A stretch of 18,392 nt of DNA from Acidimicrobiia bacterium (lineage in GTDB: Bacteria; Actinomycetota; Acidimicrobiia; IMCC26256): contig JALRDW010000246.1 in assembly GCA_023262065.1 (NCBI GenBank), forward strand, positions 1 to 18,392. Reading direction: 5' to 3'. Of the stretch, positions 7,109-14,579 are shown piece after piece. How positions within the stretch are numbered: position 1 is the stretch's first letter; every line of letters starts with the position of its first letter. The position numbers were made by a program, and so were the translations under genes. The notes under the pieces were generated by a model that saw only the letters and a list, made by a program, of their open reading frames with translations, did no database searches and was not told the DNA's origin.

Positions 7109-8251
7109 CTACTCGTCCGGGAAGTTTCGGGGTGCAGCGCGCAGGAGGCACGCGGCATCGGGTTCCCACGACGCCCAGAGCCGGTCGCCCGGGCGCAGCA
7201 TGGGGAGCTCGTCCTCGGGCCCGACGTGGGCCACGAGGTCGGTCCCGTCGTCAGTGCGCAGCGCAGTGCGCACCACGGGACCCTGGAAGGTGAGGTCGGC
7301 CACCGCGACCTCGACCGCGGCACCGTCGGTGGCGGGCACCGTCGTGGAGAGGTGCAGGCGCTCGGGTCGGACCATGACCACCGCGGCGTCGCCGGTCCGC
7401 ACCGCCGGGTCGGTGATCGGCACCGGGAACCGGCGCCCTGCGGCGTCCACGCCGGCGGTGGCACCGTCGGCCGAGGCCACGACGGCCGGGATGAGGTTCG
7501 CGACCCCGATGAAACCGGCCACGAACACGCTGGCCGGCCGGTGGTAGATCTCCTCCGGGGTGCCGATCTGCTCCACCCGGCCCTCGTTCATCACCGCGAT
7601 CCGGTCGCTCATTGTGAGCGCCTCCTCCTGATCGTGGGTGACGAACACGAAGGTGATGCCGACCTCTCGCTGGATGCGCTTGAGCTCGATCTGCATGGTC
7701 TGGCGCAACTTGAGGTCGAGCGCGCCGAGCGGCTCGTCGAGGAGCAGGGCGCTCGGGTAGTTCACGAGGGCCCGGGCGAGCGCGACCCGCTGTTGCTGTC
7801 CGCCCGACAGTTGGGCGGGCTTGCGGTGCGCGAGATCCGCGAGTCGGACCACCTCGAGCATGGAGCGCACCCGCTCCGCGATCTCGGGCTTCGGCACCTT
7901 CGTGCTGCGCGGGCCGAACGCGACGTTGTCGTAGACCGTCATGTGGGGGAACAGCTCGTACCGCTGGAACACCGTGTTGACGTTGCGGCGGTAGGGGGGC
8001 ACCCGCGACACGTCGTTGCCGTCGAGGCGGACCTCGCCCTCGGTCGGCTGCTCGAACCCTGCGATCATCCGCAGCGTCGTCGTCTTGCCGCAACCGGAGG
8101 GGCCGAGCATGGAGAAGAACTCGCCCCGCAGGATGCCGAAGTCGGCGTCATCGACCGCGACGAAGTCTCCGAACCGCTTGGAGACGTGACGGATCTCGAT
8201 GACGACGTCATCGTTCCGTGCGGTCCCGGCCTGCGCCCCGGACTCGTTCAG
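7109..8251 (-). CDS. potA: Polyamine-type ABC transporter ATPase (PotA-like), probable CTG start
   Basis: This is the ATPase driving the Pot importer. With the CTG at 8251 it is 380 residues, close to E. coli PotA (378). Visible are Walker A GPSGCGKT (50-57), Q-loop [11 protein letters not shown] (Gln96), signature LSGGQQQR (148-155), Walker B ALLLDEP (168-174), the H-loop region FVTHDQEEA, and a C-terminal TOBE-type regulatory domain from about residue 260. The frame stays open upstream, but there is no ATG. In-frame GTGs at 8347 and 8296 have poor ribosome sites, whereas the CTG at 8251 has GGGGAGG exactly 7 bases upstream and gives a normal-length N-terminus. Start choice is moderately sure; gene identity is very sure. 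It is first in the operon potA-potD1-potD2-potB-potC. Confidence 0.93.
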   Translation of the reverse strand: MNESGAQAGTARNDDVVIEIRHVSKRFGDFVAVDDADFGILRGEFFSMLGPSGCGKTTTLRMIAGFEQPTEGEVRLDGNDVSRVPPYRRNVNTVFQRYELFPHMTVYDNVAFGPRSTKVPKPEIAERVRSMLEVVRLADLAHRKPAQLSGGQQQRVALARALVNYPSALLLDEPLGALDLKLRQTMQIELKRIQREVGITFVFVTHDQEEALTMSDRIAVMNEGRVEQIGTPEEIYHRPASVFVAGFIGVANLIPAVVASADGATAGVDAAGRRFPVPITDPAVRTGDAAVVMVRPERLHLSTTVPATDGAAVEVAVADLTFQGPVVRTALRTDDGTDLVAHVGPEDELPMLRPGDRLWASWEPDAACLLRAAPRNFPDE

Positions 8252-8301
8252 CCGATCGCCTCCCCGTGCACCGGGCTGACCCGGTCCTGTCCGCACCTCA
8301 T
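8248..8301 (-). CDS. Possible 17-residue leader peptide upstream of potA
   Basis: On the minus strand an ATG at 8301 opens an 18-codon frame ([17 protein letters not shown] and stop). Its TGA overlaps the proposed potA CTG as CTGA, the same geometry as the GTGA overlaps later in this operon. The ATG itself lacks a well-spaced ribosome site (an AGGG directly abuts it). It could be a coupling or attenuation peptide, or chance. Confidence 0.25.
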   Translation of the reverse strand: MRCGQDRVSPVHGEAIG

Positions 8302-8342
8302 CCCTGCGGGCGCCGCCCGACGGCGGGCCCGGGCCCGAGTCT

Positions 8343-8395
8343 GGCACCTGCGGCCCGTTCGTCCCACTCCCCCCGCGGGCCCACCGGCACCTGCG
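8343..8395. repeat. Pair of 10-bp direct repeats in the potA leader region
   Basis: GGCACCTGCG occurs at 8343-8352 and again at 8386-8395, in the same orientation and 43 bp apart (about four helical turns). They lie in the non-coding gap, downstream of the proposed potA -10 box on the minus strand. They could be regulator sites or part of leader RNA structure. Confidence 0.35.
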
Positions 8396-8434
8396 TGGGC
8401 TGCGAGATCCTGCGGACCGCTCCCCTCGTGGCGA

Positions 8435-8440
8435 ACGATA
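8435..8440 (-). promoter_or_regulatory. Candidate -10 element for the potA operon
   Basis: TATCGT read on the minus strand fits TANNNT, a rare string in this GC-rich setting. Transcription would begin near 8428. No convincing -35 is seen. Confidence 0.35.
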
Positions 8441-8482
8441 CCGCCGTGGGATGCGCGCCGTACGACGGAATCCCTTGCGATC

Positions 8483-8488
8483 TAGCCT
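8483..8488 (+). promoter_or_regulatory. Candidate -10 element for patD
   Basis: TAGCCT fits TANNNT. Start of transcription would be near A8495/A8496. The Lrp-like CGGAATC at 8466-8472 would fall in the spacer between -35 and -10, a position suited to repression. Confidence 0.35.
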
Positions 8489-8564
8489 GCGGCCAACGCA
8501 CGATTGCCGAGCGGCACCCGAACCGTCCGGTCAGCGAACGGTCACGACCGATCGAGGAGCTCCG

Positions 8565-9986
8565 ATGCCCCACCAGAACCTCATCAACGGCCAGTGGGTC
8601 GACGCCCTCGACGGCGCCACCGACGAGGTCCTCAACCCGGCGACCGGGACGTCGATCGGCCGCGTGCCGTCGAGCGGCGCGGCCGACGTCGACGCCGCCG
8701 TCGAGGCCGCGTCGACCGCCTTCGAGACCTGGGGCCGGATGACGCCGCGGGCCCGCAGCGAGGTGCTCCACCGGGTCGCCGACGCGATCGAGGCCGATCT
8801 GCCCACCCTGTCCCGGCTCGAGATGGAGAACTGCGGCAAGCCCGCATCCATCATCGAGTTCGAGATGGACCTCACGCTCGACAACTGGCGGTTCTTCGCC
8901 GGGGGTGCGCGCTTCCTCGAGGGCCGCGCCGGGGGCGAGTACCTCGACGAGCACACCTCGTTCCTGCGCCGCGATCCGCTCGGGGTCATCGGGTCGATCG
9001 CACCGTGGAACTACCCGCTCAACATGGCGACGTGGAAGCTCGGCCCGGCCCTCGCCGCCGGCAACACCGTCGTGCTCAAGCCCTCCGAGCTGACCCCGTT
9101 CACGGCGCTGCGGCTGGCCGAGATCACGTCCGACATCCTCCCGCCCGGTGTGCTCAACGTGGTCACCGGCCAGGGCGAGACCGCGGGTGACGCGCTCGTG
9201 CGCCACCCCGGGGTCGCGATGGTGTCGCTCACCGGGTCGGTGGAGACCGGGAAGGTGATCGCACGGACGGCGGCCGAGACCCTCAAGCGGGTCCACCTCG
9301 AACTCGGCGGCAAGGCGCCGGTCATCATCTTCGACGACGCCGACATCGAGGCGGCCGTCGCCTGCCTCGTCGAGATGTCGTACTACAACTCCGGGCAGGA
9401 CTGCACCGCACCGTGCCGCGTGCTGGCGGGTCCCGGCGTGTACGAGGACTTCGTCGCCGGCATCACCGACGCGGTGGCGGGCATCGTCACCGGCGACCCG
9501 TTCGACGAGGCGACCGCGATGGGTCCCGTGATCTCGGCCGATCAACTCGCTCGGGTCACCGGCATGGTCGAGCGGGCGGCCGCCGCCGGCGCCGAGATCA
9601 CGACCGGCGGCTCCGCACTCGATCGGCCGGGCTTCTTCCACGCGCCGACCGTGGTCGCCGGTCCCGCCCAGGACAGCGAGATCGTCCAGCGTGAGGTGTT
9701 CGGGCCGGTGATCTCGGTGCAGCGGTTCCGCGACGACGAGACCGCGCTCGCATGGGCGAACGACGTCGACTACGGGCTGTCTGCGAGCGTCTGGACCACC
9801 GACGTCGGCCGGGCCATGCGCATGAGCGCCGCCCTGCAGTTCGGCTGCGTGTGGGTGAACGACCACATCCCGATCGTGTCGGAGATGCCGCACGGCGGTT
9901 TCAAGCAGTCCGGCTACGGCAAGGACATGTCGATCTACGCGATCGAGCACTACACCGAACTCAAGCACGTGATGGTGAAGCACTGA
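8565..9986 (+). CDS. patD: Gamma-aminobutyraldehyde dehydrogenase-like enzyme (PatD/Prr family)
   Basis: The family oxidises 4-aminobutanal, the product of putrescine deamination, to 4-aminobutyrate with NAD+. The product is 473 residues, against 474 for E. coli PatD. Visible are [24 protein letters not shown] and LKPSE (NAD binding; both are part of one classical aldehyde dehydrogenase core), the glycine motif [10 protein letters not shown], the general base Glu246 in LELGGK, and catalytic Cys280 in [11 protein letters not shown], a wording typical of PatD-like enzymes. EVFGPVIS follows. The ATG at 8565 has GAGGAG 5 bases upstream. It diverges from the Pot importer and is followed after 31 bases by a class III aminotransferase, supporting a role in amine breakdown. 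Other omega-aminoaldehydes or betaine aldehyde remain possible substrates. Confidence 0.88.
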   Translation: MPHQNLINGQWVDALDGATDEVLNPATGTSIGRVPSSGAADVDAAVEAASTAFETWGRMTPRARSEVLHRVADAIEADLPTLSRLEMENCGKPASIIEFEMDLTLDNWRFFAGGARFLEGRAGGEYLDEHTSFLRRDPLGVIGSIAPWNYPLNMATWKLGPALAAGNTVVLKPSELTPFTALRLAEITSDILPPGVLNVVTGQGETAGDALVRHPGVAMVSLTGSVETGKVIARTAAETLKRVHLELGGKAPVIIFDDADIEAAVACLVEMSYYNSGQDCTAPCRVLAGPGVYEDFVAGITDAVAGIVTGDPFDEATAMGPVISADQLARVTGMVERAAAAGAEITTGGSALDRPGFFHAPTVVAGPAQDSEIVQREVFGPVISVQRFRDDETALAWANDVDYGLSASVWTTDVGRAMRMSAALQFGCVWVNDHIPIVSEMPHGGFKQSGYGKDMSIYAIEHYTELKHVMVKH

Positions 9987-10017
9987 CGTCCGGGAACCCC
10001 GGAGGGAGTCGATACCC

Positions 10018-11376
10018 GTGAGCAACGCGACGAGCACCCAGGCCGCCGATCTGGCCGCCACCGAGACCGCACGCATGGTCGCGGCGACGCCGAACTCGAA
10101 GGCGCTCTACGACCGCGCGACGCGGGTCCTGCCCCAGGGCGTCGGATCCTCCTTCCAGGCCGGGGACCCGTACCCGCTCTACCTCGAGCGGGGTCAGGGC
10201 AGTCACGTCTGGGACGTCGACGGGCACGAGTACCTCGACTTCCACAACGGCTTCGGCTGCATGATCGTCGGCCACGCGCACCCGAAGGTCGCCGAGGCGA
10301 TCGAGCGGGCCGCGCGCACCGGCACCCACTTCGCGGCCCCGACCGCGGCGACGGTCGAGTTCGCCGAGGTGCTCTGTGAGCGCTTCGCGTGCGACTCGGT
10401 GCGATTCGCGAACTCGGGCACCGAGGCGACGATGGGCGCGATCCGCATCGCGCGGGCCGCCACGGGACGCGACGACATCGTGAAGATCGAGGGCTCGTAC
10501 CACGGCCACCACGATCCCGTGATGTTCAGCGTCGTCCCGAACGCCGACATGATGGGCGGGCGCGATGCGCCGCACTCCACCCCGATGTCGCTCGGCATCC
10601 CCCAGTCGACCTCGGCGCACACCCACGTGGTGCCGTTCAACGACCTCACCGTCCTGCGACGCCTCCTGGAGGAGCGCGGGGACTCCATCGCCTGCCTCAT
10701 CCTCGAACCGGTGATGATGAACATCGGGATCTGCCAGCCCCAGCCCGGCTACCTCCAGGGCCTCAAGGACCTGCTCCACGAGTTCGGCGCGCTGCTGATC
10801 TTCGACGAGGTGAAGAGCGGCGCCACGATCGCGTACGGGGGCGCGGTCGAGCGGTACGGCGTCGTCCCGGACCTCGCGTGCTGGGCCAAGGCGATCTGCG
10901 GCGGTACCCCGGGCGCCGCGTTCGGTGGCCGGGCCGACGTCATGGACACCATCGGGCGGGGCGCGGCCCAACAGGGCACCTTCAACGGCAACCCCCTCGT
11001 CGCCGCCGCCGGGCTGGCGACCCTCACCGAGGTGCTCACCCACGACGCCTACGCGTACCTCGCCGACCTCGGCACCCGGCTCGCGACGGGGTGTGCCGAC
11101 GCCCTCGCCGCGCACGGGATCCCCGGCCACGCGGTCGACCTCGGTGCGAAGGGATGCGTCTCCTACCGGCCCGAGCCCCTCACGAACTACCGGGACTTCC
11201 TCGAGACCGACACCGACCTCTACGCCGCCTCGTACCCCTGGGCCATCAACCGGGGGATCTTCATGACCCCGGGCGACGAGGAGCAGTGGACGATCTCGGT
11301 CCAGCACACCGCCGACGACATCGACCGGTACGTGGAGCAGTTCGCCGACTTCTGCGCTGCCGTCTCGCAGGGCTGA
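10018..11376 (+). CDS. Class III PLP-dependent aminotransferase, glutamate-1-semialdehyde-aminomutase-like branch
   Basis: The product is a 452-residue fold-type I PLP enzyme. The N-terminal ALYDRATRVLPQGVGSSFQ and DVDGHEYLDFHNGFGCMIVGHAHP match the HemL-like branch. FANSGTEATMGAIRIARAATG binds the PLP phosphate, SYHGHHDP follows, the PLP-nitrogen Asp is in LIFDEVKSGA, and the Schiff-base Lys291 is in CWAKAICGG. True HemL usually reads GKIIGGG at the lysine and is shorter (about 430), and this gene is not with haem genes. I therefore favour an amine or amino-acid aminotransferase, perhaps making the aminoaldehyde that PatD consumes; that is inference from context. The GTG start is preceded by a GGAGGGAG run ending 9 bases upstream, a little far. 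It shares a transcript with patD. Confidence 0.85.
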   Translation: MSNATSTQAADLAATETARMVAATPNSKALYDRATRVLPQGVGSSFQAGDPYPLYLERGQGSHVWDVDGHEYLDFHNGFGCMIVGHAHPKVAEAIERAARTGTHFAAPTAATVEFAEVLCERFACDSVRFANSGTEATMGAIRIARAATGRDDIVKIEGSYHGHHDPVMFSVVPNADMMGGRDAPHSTPMSLGIPQSTSAHTHVVPFNDLTVLRRLLEERGDSIACLILEPVMMNIGICQPQPGYLQGLKDLLHEFGALLIFDEVKSGATIAYGGAVERYGVVPDLACWAKAICGGTPGAAFGGRADVMDTIGRGAAQQGTFNGNPLVAAAGLATLTEVLTHDAYAYLADLGTRLATGCADALAAHGIPGHAVDLGAKGCVSYRPEPLTNYRDFLETDTDLYAASYPWAINRGIFMTPGDEEQWTISVQHTADDIDRYVEQFADFCAAVSQG

Positions 11377-11418
11377 GGTGCTCGCCCCCGGGGCGTGAGC
11401 GGCGGGCGACCGACCTCG

Positions 11419-11424
11419 TAGCAT
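11419..11424 (+). promoter_or_regulatory. -10 element of a probable leaderless promoter for bioA
   Basis: TAGCAT fits TANNNT and is followed by CGGCCCC and then the bioA ATG at 11432, the same 7-base spacer as before mmsA. No ribosome site precedes bioA. The 55-bp gap after the aminotransferase therefore probably starts a separate bio transcript. Confidence 0.55.
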
Positions 11425-11431
11425 CGGCCCC

Positions 11432-12727
11432 ATGGCCGATCTCGGGGACTGGATCGCACGCGACGCCGCGGTCGTCTGGCACGGCTTCACCCAGATGGCG
11501 GCCTACGCCGACAACGCACCGGTCATCGTCGAACGGGCCGAGGGTCGCGAGCTCATCGACGTCGAGGGACACCGCTACCTCGACGCGATCTCCTCGCTCT
11601 GGGTCACCACGCTCGGCCACCACATCCCCGAACTCGACGCCGCGGCGCGGGAGCAACTGGACCGGGTCGCCCACTCGACGCTGCTCGGGAACGGCAACCG
11701 CATCACGATCGAGCTCGCCGAGGCGCTGGCCCGCGTCGTCCCGGTCGACGGTCCGCACTTCCTGTTCGCCTCCGACGGGGCTGCCGCGGTCGAGCAGGCA
11801 CTGAAGATCGCGTTCCAGTACTGGACCAACCGGGGCGTCGCCGGCCGCACGACCTACCTCGCGTTCGGCGGCGCCTACCACGGCGACACGATCGGGAGCA
11901 TCAGCCTCGGCGCGGGTGGGTTCGGCACTGACGTGTTCGACCCGCTCCGCTTCCCGGTGCTGCGCGCCCCGGGGTTCGACGACCCGCACGCCATCGAGGT
12001 CGCGGTGGAACTCGTCGCCCGTCACGCGTCCGAGCTCGCGGCGGTCGTCATCGAGCCGCTCGTCCAGGGGGCGGCGGGTATGGAGATGCTGCCGGCCGCC
12101 GCGTTCGCGCCGCTCGCGACGGCGTGCCGCGAGCACGACGTCCTCCTCGTCTGCGACGAGGTGGCGACCGGGTTCGGGCGCACGGGCACGCTGTTCGCCT
12201 CGGAGCAGTGTGGACTGCGCCCGGACATCATGGCGATCGGCAAGGGCATCACCGGGGGCTACCTCGCCATGGCTGCGACCGTCGCGAGCGAGCGGGTGTT
12301 CTCGGCGTTCCTCGGGCCGGACCTCTCCGAGAGGACCCTCTACCACGGACACTCCTACAGCGGGAACGCGCTCGCCGCCGCCGTCGCGCTGCGTCACCTC
12401 GAACTGTTCGAGGAGTGGGGCGTGCTCGCGAACGTCCGGGCGCGGGCCGAACAGTTGCGGGCCCTCCTCGCCGAGCGCATCGCGCCCCGGGCCGAGGTCC
12501 GGGCGATCCGACAGCAGGGCCTCATGGTCGGGGTGGAGCTCGCGCCCCCGCGGGACGGCCTGCGCTGGGGACGGCGCGTGTGCGCCGCGTCGGTCCGCCA
12601 CGGTGTGCTGCTGCGCCCGCTCGGCGACGTGGTGGTGCTCATGCCCATCCTCACCTCGACCTCCGAGGAGATCGAGCACATCGTCGCCACGCTCGAACGC
12701 GCGATCACCGAGGGGACCGCCGAATGA
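11432..12727 (+). CDS. bioA: Adenosylmethionine-8-amino-7-oxononanoate (DAPA) aminotransferase
   Basis: BioA transfers the amino group of S-adenosylmethionine to KAPA, giving DAPA in biotin synthesis. The product is 431 residues, the usual size. The substrate-site motif VWHGFTQM (15-22) is the BioA version of WHPFTQM. LFASDGAAAVEQALKIAFQYW binds the PLP phosphate, AYHGDTIGSISLGA follows, the PLP-nitrogen Asp is in LLVCDEVATGFGRTG, and Lys271 is in AIGKGITGGYL (Lys274 in E. coli). YHGHSYSGNALA completes the fold. It is the first gene of bioA-bioF-bioD; its stop overlaps the bioF ATG (ATGA). Among the three class III aminotransferases here it is the only one with the BioA motif. Confidence 0.94.
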   Translation: MADLGDWIARDAAVVWHGFTQMAAYADNAPVIVERAEGRELIDVEGHRYLDAISSLWVTTLGHHIPELDAAAREQLDRVAHSTLLGNGNRITIELAEALARVVPVDGPHFLFASDGAAAVEQALKIAFQYWTNRGVAGRTTYLAFGGAYHGDTIGSISLGAGGFGTDVFDPLRFPVLRAPGFDDPHAIEVAVELVARHASELAAVVIEPLVQGAAGMEMLPAAAFAPLATACREHDVLLVCDEVATGFGRTGTLFASEQCGLRPDIMAIGKGITGGYLAMAATVASERVFSAFLGPDLSERTLYHGHSYSGNALAAAVALRHLELFEEWGVLANVRARAEQLRALLAERIAPRAEVRAIRQQGLMVGVELAPPRDGLRWGRRVCAASVRHGVLLRPLGDVVVLMPILTSTSEEIEHIVATLERAITEGTAE

Positions 12728-13836
12728 CCTGGTCGGAGTGGGCCGCGACCGAGGCCGGGACGATCCACGGGGCGGGTCGGTGGCGCGCACCGCGCGATCT
12801 CGATGCGGCCGGACCGCACGGCACGATCACGGCCACGGGGCAGCGGGTGGTCTCCTACGCCTCGAACGACTACCTCGGCCTGACCCAGCATCCGACCGTG
12901 GTCGCGGCGGCCCACGCCGCGCTGGACCGATGGGGAACGGGCTCCGGTGCGGCGCGGCTCATCGTCGGGAGTCGACCCGTGCACAGCGACCTCGAGGCGG
13001 CGATCGCCGAGTGGCGCCGGGCCGAGCGCGCCGTGCTGTTCCCGACCGGGTTCGCCGCGAACCTCGGCGTGTTCGAGGCCCTCGCGTCCCGGGACGCGTT
13101 CATCTGCTCCGACGAACTGAACCACGCGTCGATCATCGACGGCACCCGCCTGAGCCGCTCGGAGACCGCGATCTTCCCGCACCGCGACCTCGATGCCCTC
13201 GATGCCCTCCTCGGGCGGGCGCGGGGACGGCGGGCGGTCGTGGCCAGCGACACCGTGTTCTCGATGGACGGGGATCTCGCCGACGTCGACGGCCTCCGCG
13301 CGGTGTGCGCGCGCCACGGGGCGCTGCTCGTGCTCGACGAGGCCCACGCGGTGCTCGGGCCCGAGGTCGACGCGGGGGACGAGGACATCGTGCGGGTCGG
13401 CACCCTGTCGAAGACGCTGGGCGCGCTCGGGGGCTTCGTGGCCGGTCCGCAGCGGTACACGGACCTCATCGTGAACCGTGCCCGCTCGTACATCTTCACC
13501 ACGGCGTCGAGCCCGGCGGACAGCGCCGCTGCGCTCGCGGCGATCGGCGTGGTCCGCTCCCCCGAGGGCGACGCGCTGCGCACCCGGTTGCGGTCGAACA
13601 TCGACGCGCTGTGGCGGGACCACCCGTCGCCGATCGTCCCGATCATCTGCGGCGAGGAACGCGCCGCGCTCGACGCCGCGGCGTGTCTGCTCGAGCAGGG
13701 GATGCTCGTGCCGGCCATCCGCCCGCCGACCGTGGCCGCCGGCACCTCGCGTCTGCGCATCGCACTCTCGGCCGCCCACACGCCCGAGGAGGTCACGGCG
13801 CTCGCGGCCGCGCTCCGGGGGCTGGGACTCGCATGA
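12724..13836 (+). CDS. bioF: 8-amino-7-oxononanoate (KAPA) synthase
   Basis: BioF condenses pimeloyl-ACP or pimeloyl-CoA with L-alanine to give KAPA, the step before BioA. The product is 370 residues, slightly short for the alpha-oxoamine synthase family (about 385). Visible are VVSYASNDYLGLTQHP, GTGSGAARLIVGS, the SDELNHASIIDG stretch, SDTVFSMDGDLADVDGL, the PLP-nitrogen Asp in LVLDEAHAVLG, and Schiff-base Lys230 in TLSKTLGALGGFVAG. The start ATG overlaps the bioA stop. The upstream open frame inside bioA is a shadow. Alanine is also the substrate of the Ald encoded 3 kb downstream, a possible metabolic link but unproven. Confidence 0.93.
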   Translation: MTWSEWAATEAGTIHGAGRWRAPRDLDAAGPHGTITATGQRVVSYASNDYLGLTQHPTVVAAAHAALDRWGTGSGAARLIVGSRPVHSDLEAAIAEWRRAERAVLFPTGFAANLGVFEALASRDAFICSDELNHASIIDGTRLSRSETAIFPHRDLDALDALLGRARGRRAVVASDTVFSMDGDLADVDGLRAVCARHGALLVLDEAHAVLGPEVDAGDEDIVRVGTLSKTLGALGGFVAGPQRYTDLIVNRARSYIFTTASSPADSAAALAAIGVVRSPEGDALRTRLRSNIDALWRDHPSPIVPIICGEERAALDAAACLLEQGMLVPAIRPPTVAAGTSRLRIALSAAHTPEEVTALAAALRGLGLA

Positions 13837-14447
13837 GCGTGCTCTTCGTCACCGGCACCGGGACCGAGGTCGGCAAGACCTGGTTCGGGTCGCGCCTCAT
13901 CACCGCCCTGCGCGCCGAGGGCCTGACGGTCGCGGCCCGGAAGCCCGCTCAGTCCTTCGAGCCCGGGACCGGACCCACGGACGCCGATCTGCTCGGCGCG
14001 GCGAGCGGCGAGGATCCGCACCTCGTCTGCCCGCCCCACCGGTGGTACGAGGTGCCGATGGCCCCGCCGATGGCCGCCGCCGTGCTCGGCCGGCCGGAGA
14101 TCACGATCGCGGACCTCGTCCGGGAGTGTGGGCCCCTCCCGACCGGAACGATCACCCTCATCGAGGGGGCCGGCGGACCCCGGTCCCCGATCGCGGTCGA
14201 CGGCGACTCGGTCGACCTGGCTCGGGCCGTCGGTGCCGAGCGCGTGCTGCTGGTCGCCGACGCCGGCCTCGGCACCATCAACGCGGTCCGCCTCTGCCTC
14301 GAGGCGCTCCGCGGGTTCCCCGTGCTCGTGGCACTCAACCGGTTCGACGCCGCGGACGATCTGCACCGCCGCAACCGGGCCTGGCTCGAGGAGCACGGGG
14401 TCGCCGTGACCACAGGGCCGGACGAGGCCGCAGCCCGTCTCCGCTGA
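13833..14447 (+). CDS. bioD: Dethiobiotin synthetase
   Basis: BioD closes the ureido ring of DAPA using CO2 and ATP to give dethiobiotin. The product is 204 residues, within the family range. Walker A GTGTEVGKTW lies at 8-17; Lys37 in ARKPAQSFEPG occupies the position of the conserved substrate-binding Lys37 of E. coli BioD; acidic residues follow in PTDADLLG. MAPPMAAAV and the nucleotide loop LIEGAGG are present. VLLVADAGLGTINAVRL and ALNRFD complete the P-loop fold. The ATG overlaps the bioF stop (ATGA). bioB, needed for the final sulfur insertion, is not in the window. Confidence 0.93.
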   Translation: MSVLFVTGTGTEVGKTWFGSRLITALRAEGLTVAARKPAQSFEPGTGPTDADLLGAASGEDPHLVCPPHRWYEVPMAPPMAAAVLGRPEITIADLVRECGPLPTGTITLIEGAGGPRSPIAVDGDSVDLARAVGAERVLLVADAGLGTINAVRLCLEALRGFPVLVALNRFDAADDLHRRNRAWLEEHGVAVTTGPDEAAARLR

Positions 14448-14480
14448 GCGGCCCGGGCGCCCGGCGCCGCAGGCGCCGCT
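14447..14480. terminator. GC-rich palindromic stretch after bioD (possible weak terminator)
   Basis: AGCGGC (14447-14452) can pair with GCCGCT (14475-14480). Inside lies the perfect 12-bp palindrome CCGGGCGCCCGG (14453-14464), followed by two GGCGCC copies. There is no T-run, so it is not a standard intrinsic terminator. It may still stop or slow the bio transcript before the Lrp promoter. Confidence 0.35.
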
Positions 14481-14493
14481 GATCCACACGACG

Positions 14494-14561
14494 GATTCCG
14501 TAGTATCAGAGCCATCTGGCCACGGATTCTGTTGCCCAACGGCCTCCGAGCGGGCAGAATC
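14494..14561. promoter_or_regulatory. Three helically phased 7-bp sites before the Lrp gene (candidate operator)
   Basis: GATTCCG (14494-14500), GATTCTG (14525-14531) and CAGAATC (14555-14561; the exact reverse complement of GATTCTG) start 31 and 30 bp apart, about three helical turns each. The first two share a longer core, ACGGATTCYG. They flank and follow the -10 candidate and precede the start codon. AT-bearing strings are rare here. Phased degenerate sites are a known habit of Lrp/AsnC proteins, which wrap DNA as octamers. Confidence 0.5.
14501..14506 (+). promoter_or_regulatory. Candidate -10 element for the Lrp-aminotransferase-ald operon
   Basis: TAGTAT fits TANNNT and TATAAT-like boxes, and lies immediately after the first phased site. 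Transcription would begin near 14514, inside the operator array, giving a ~66-nt leader. This is well placed for autorepression. Confidence 0.5.
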
Positions 14562-14579
14562 ACCGGCGAGGAGGCAGCG

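Larger units (their letters stand above)
8252..8564. promoter_or_regulatory. Divergent control region between the potA operon and patD (313 bp)
   Basis: This gap holds both outward promoters. TATCGT on the minus strand (8440-8435) and TAGCCT on the plus strand (8483-8488) are the -10 candidates, leaving a ~180-nt potA leader and a ~70-nt patD leader. The perfect 10-bp direct repeat GGCACCTGCG occurs at 8343-8352 and 8386-8395, 43 bp apart. CGGAATC at 8466-8472 is the reverse complement of a GATTCCG site seen before the Lrp gene, and a near match GATACCG is at 8437-8443. No gene other than the possible leader peptide is evident. Confidence 0.5.

Noticed and set aside
8298..10076. A 592-codon minus-strand frame opposite patD
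   Set aside because: Antisense shadow of an unambiguous aldehyde dehydrogenase, with low-complexity His/Arg/Gly composition.
10018..11376. Annotation as hemL (glutamate-1-semialdehyde aminomutase)
   Set aside because: The lysine loop and length differ from typical HemL and the gene sits in an amine-breakdown setting, so the symbol was withheld.
11916..13832. Upstream part of the long plus-strand frame that ends with bioD
   Set aside because: It is the Ser/Arg-rich out-of-frame reading of bioA and bioF. BioD begins at 13833 with its Walker A motif.
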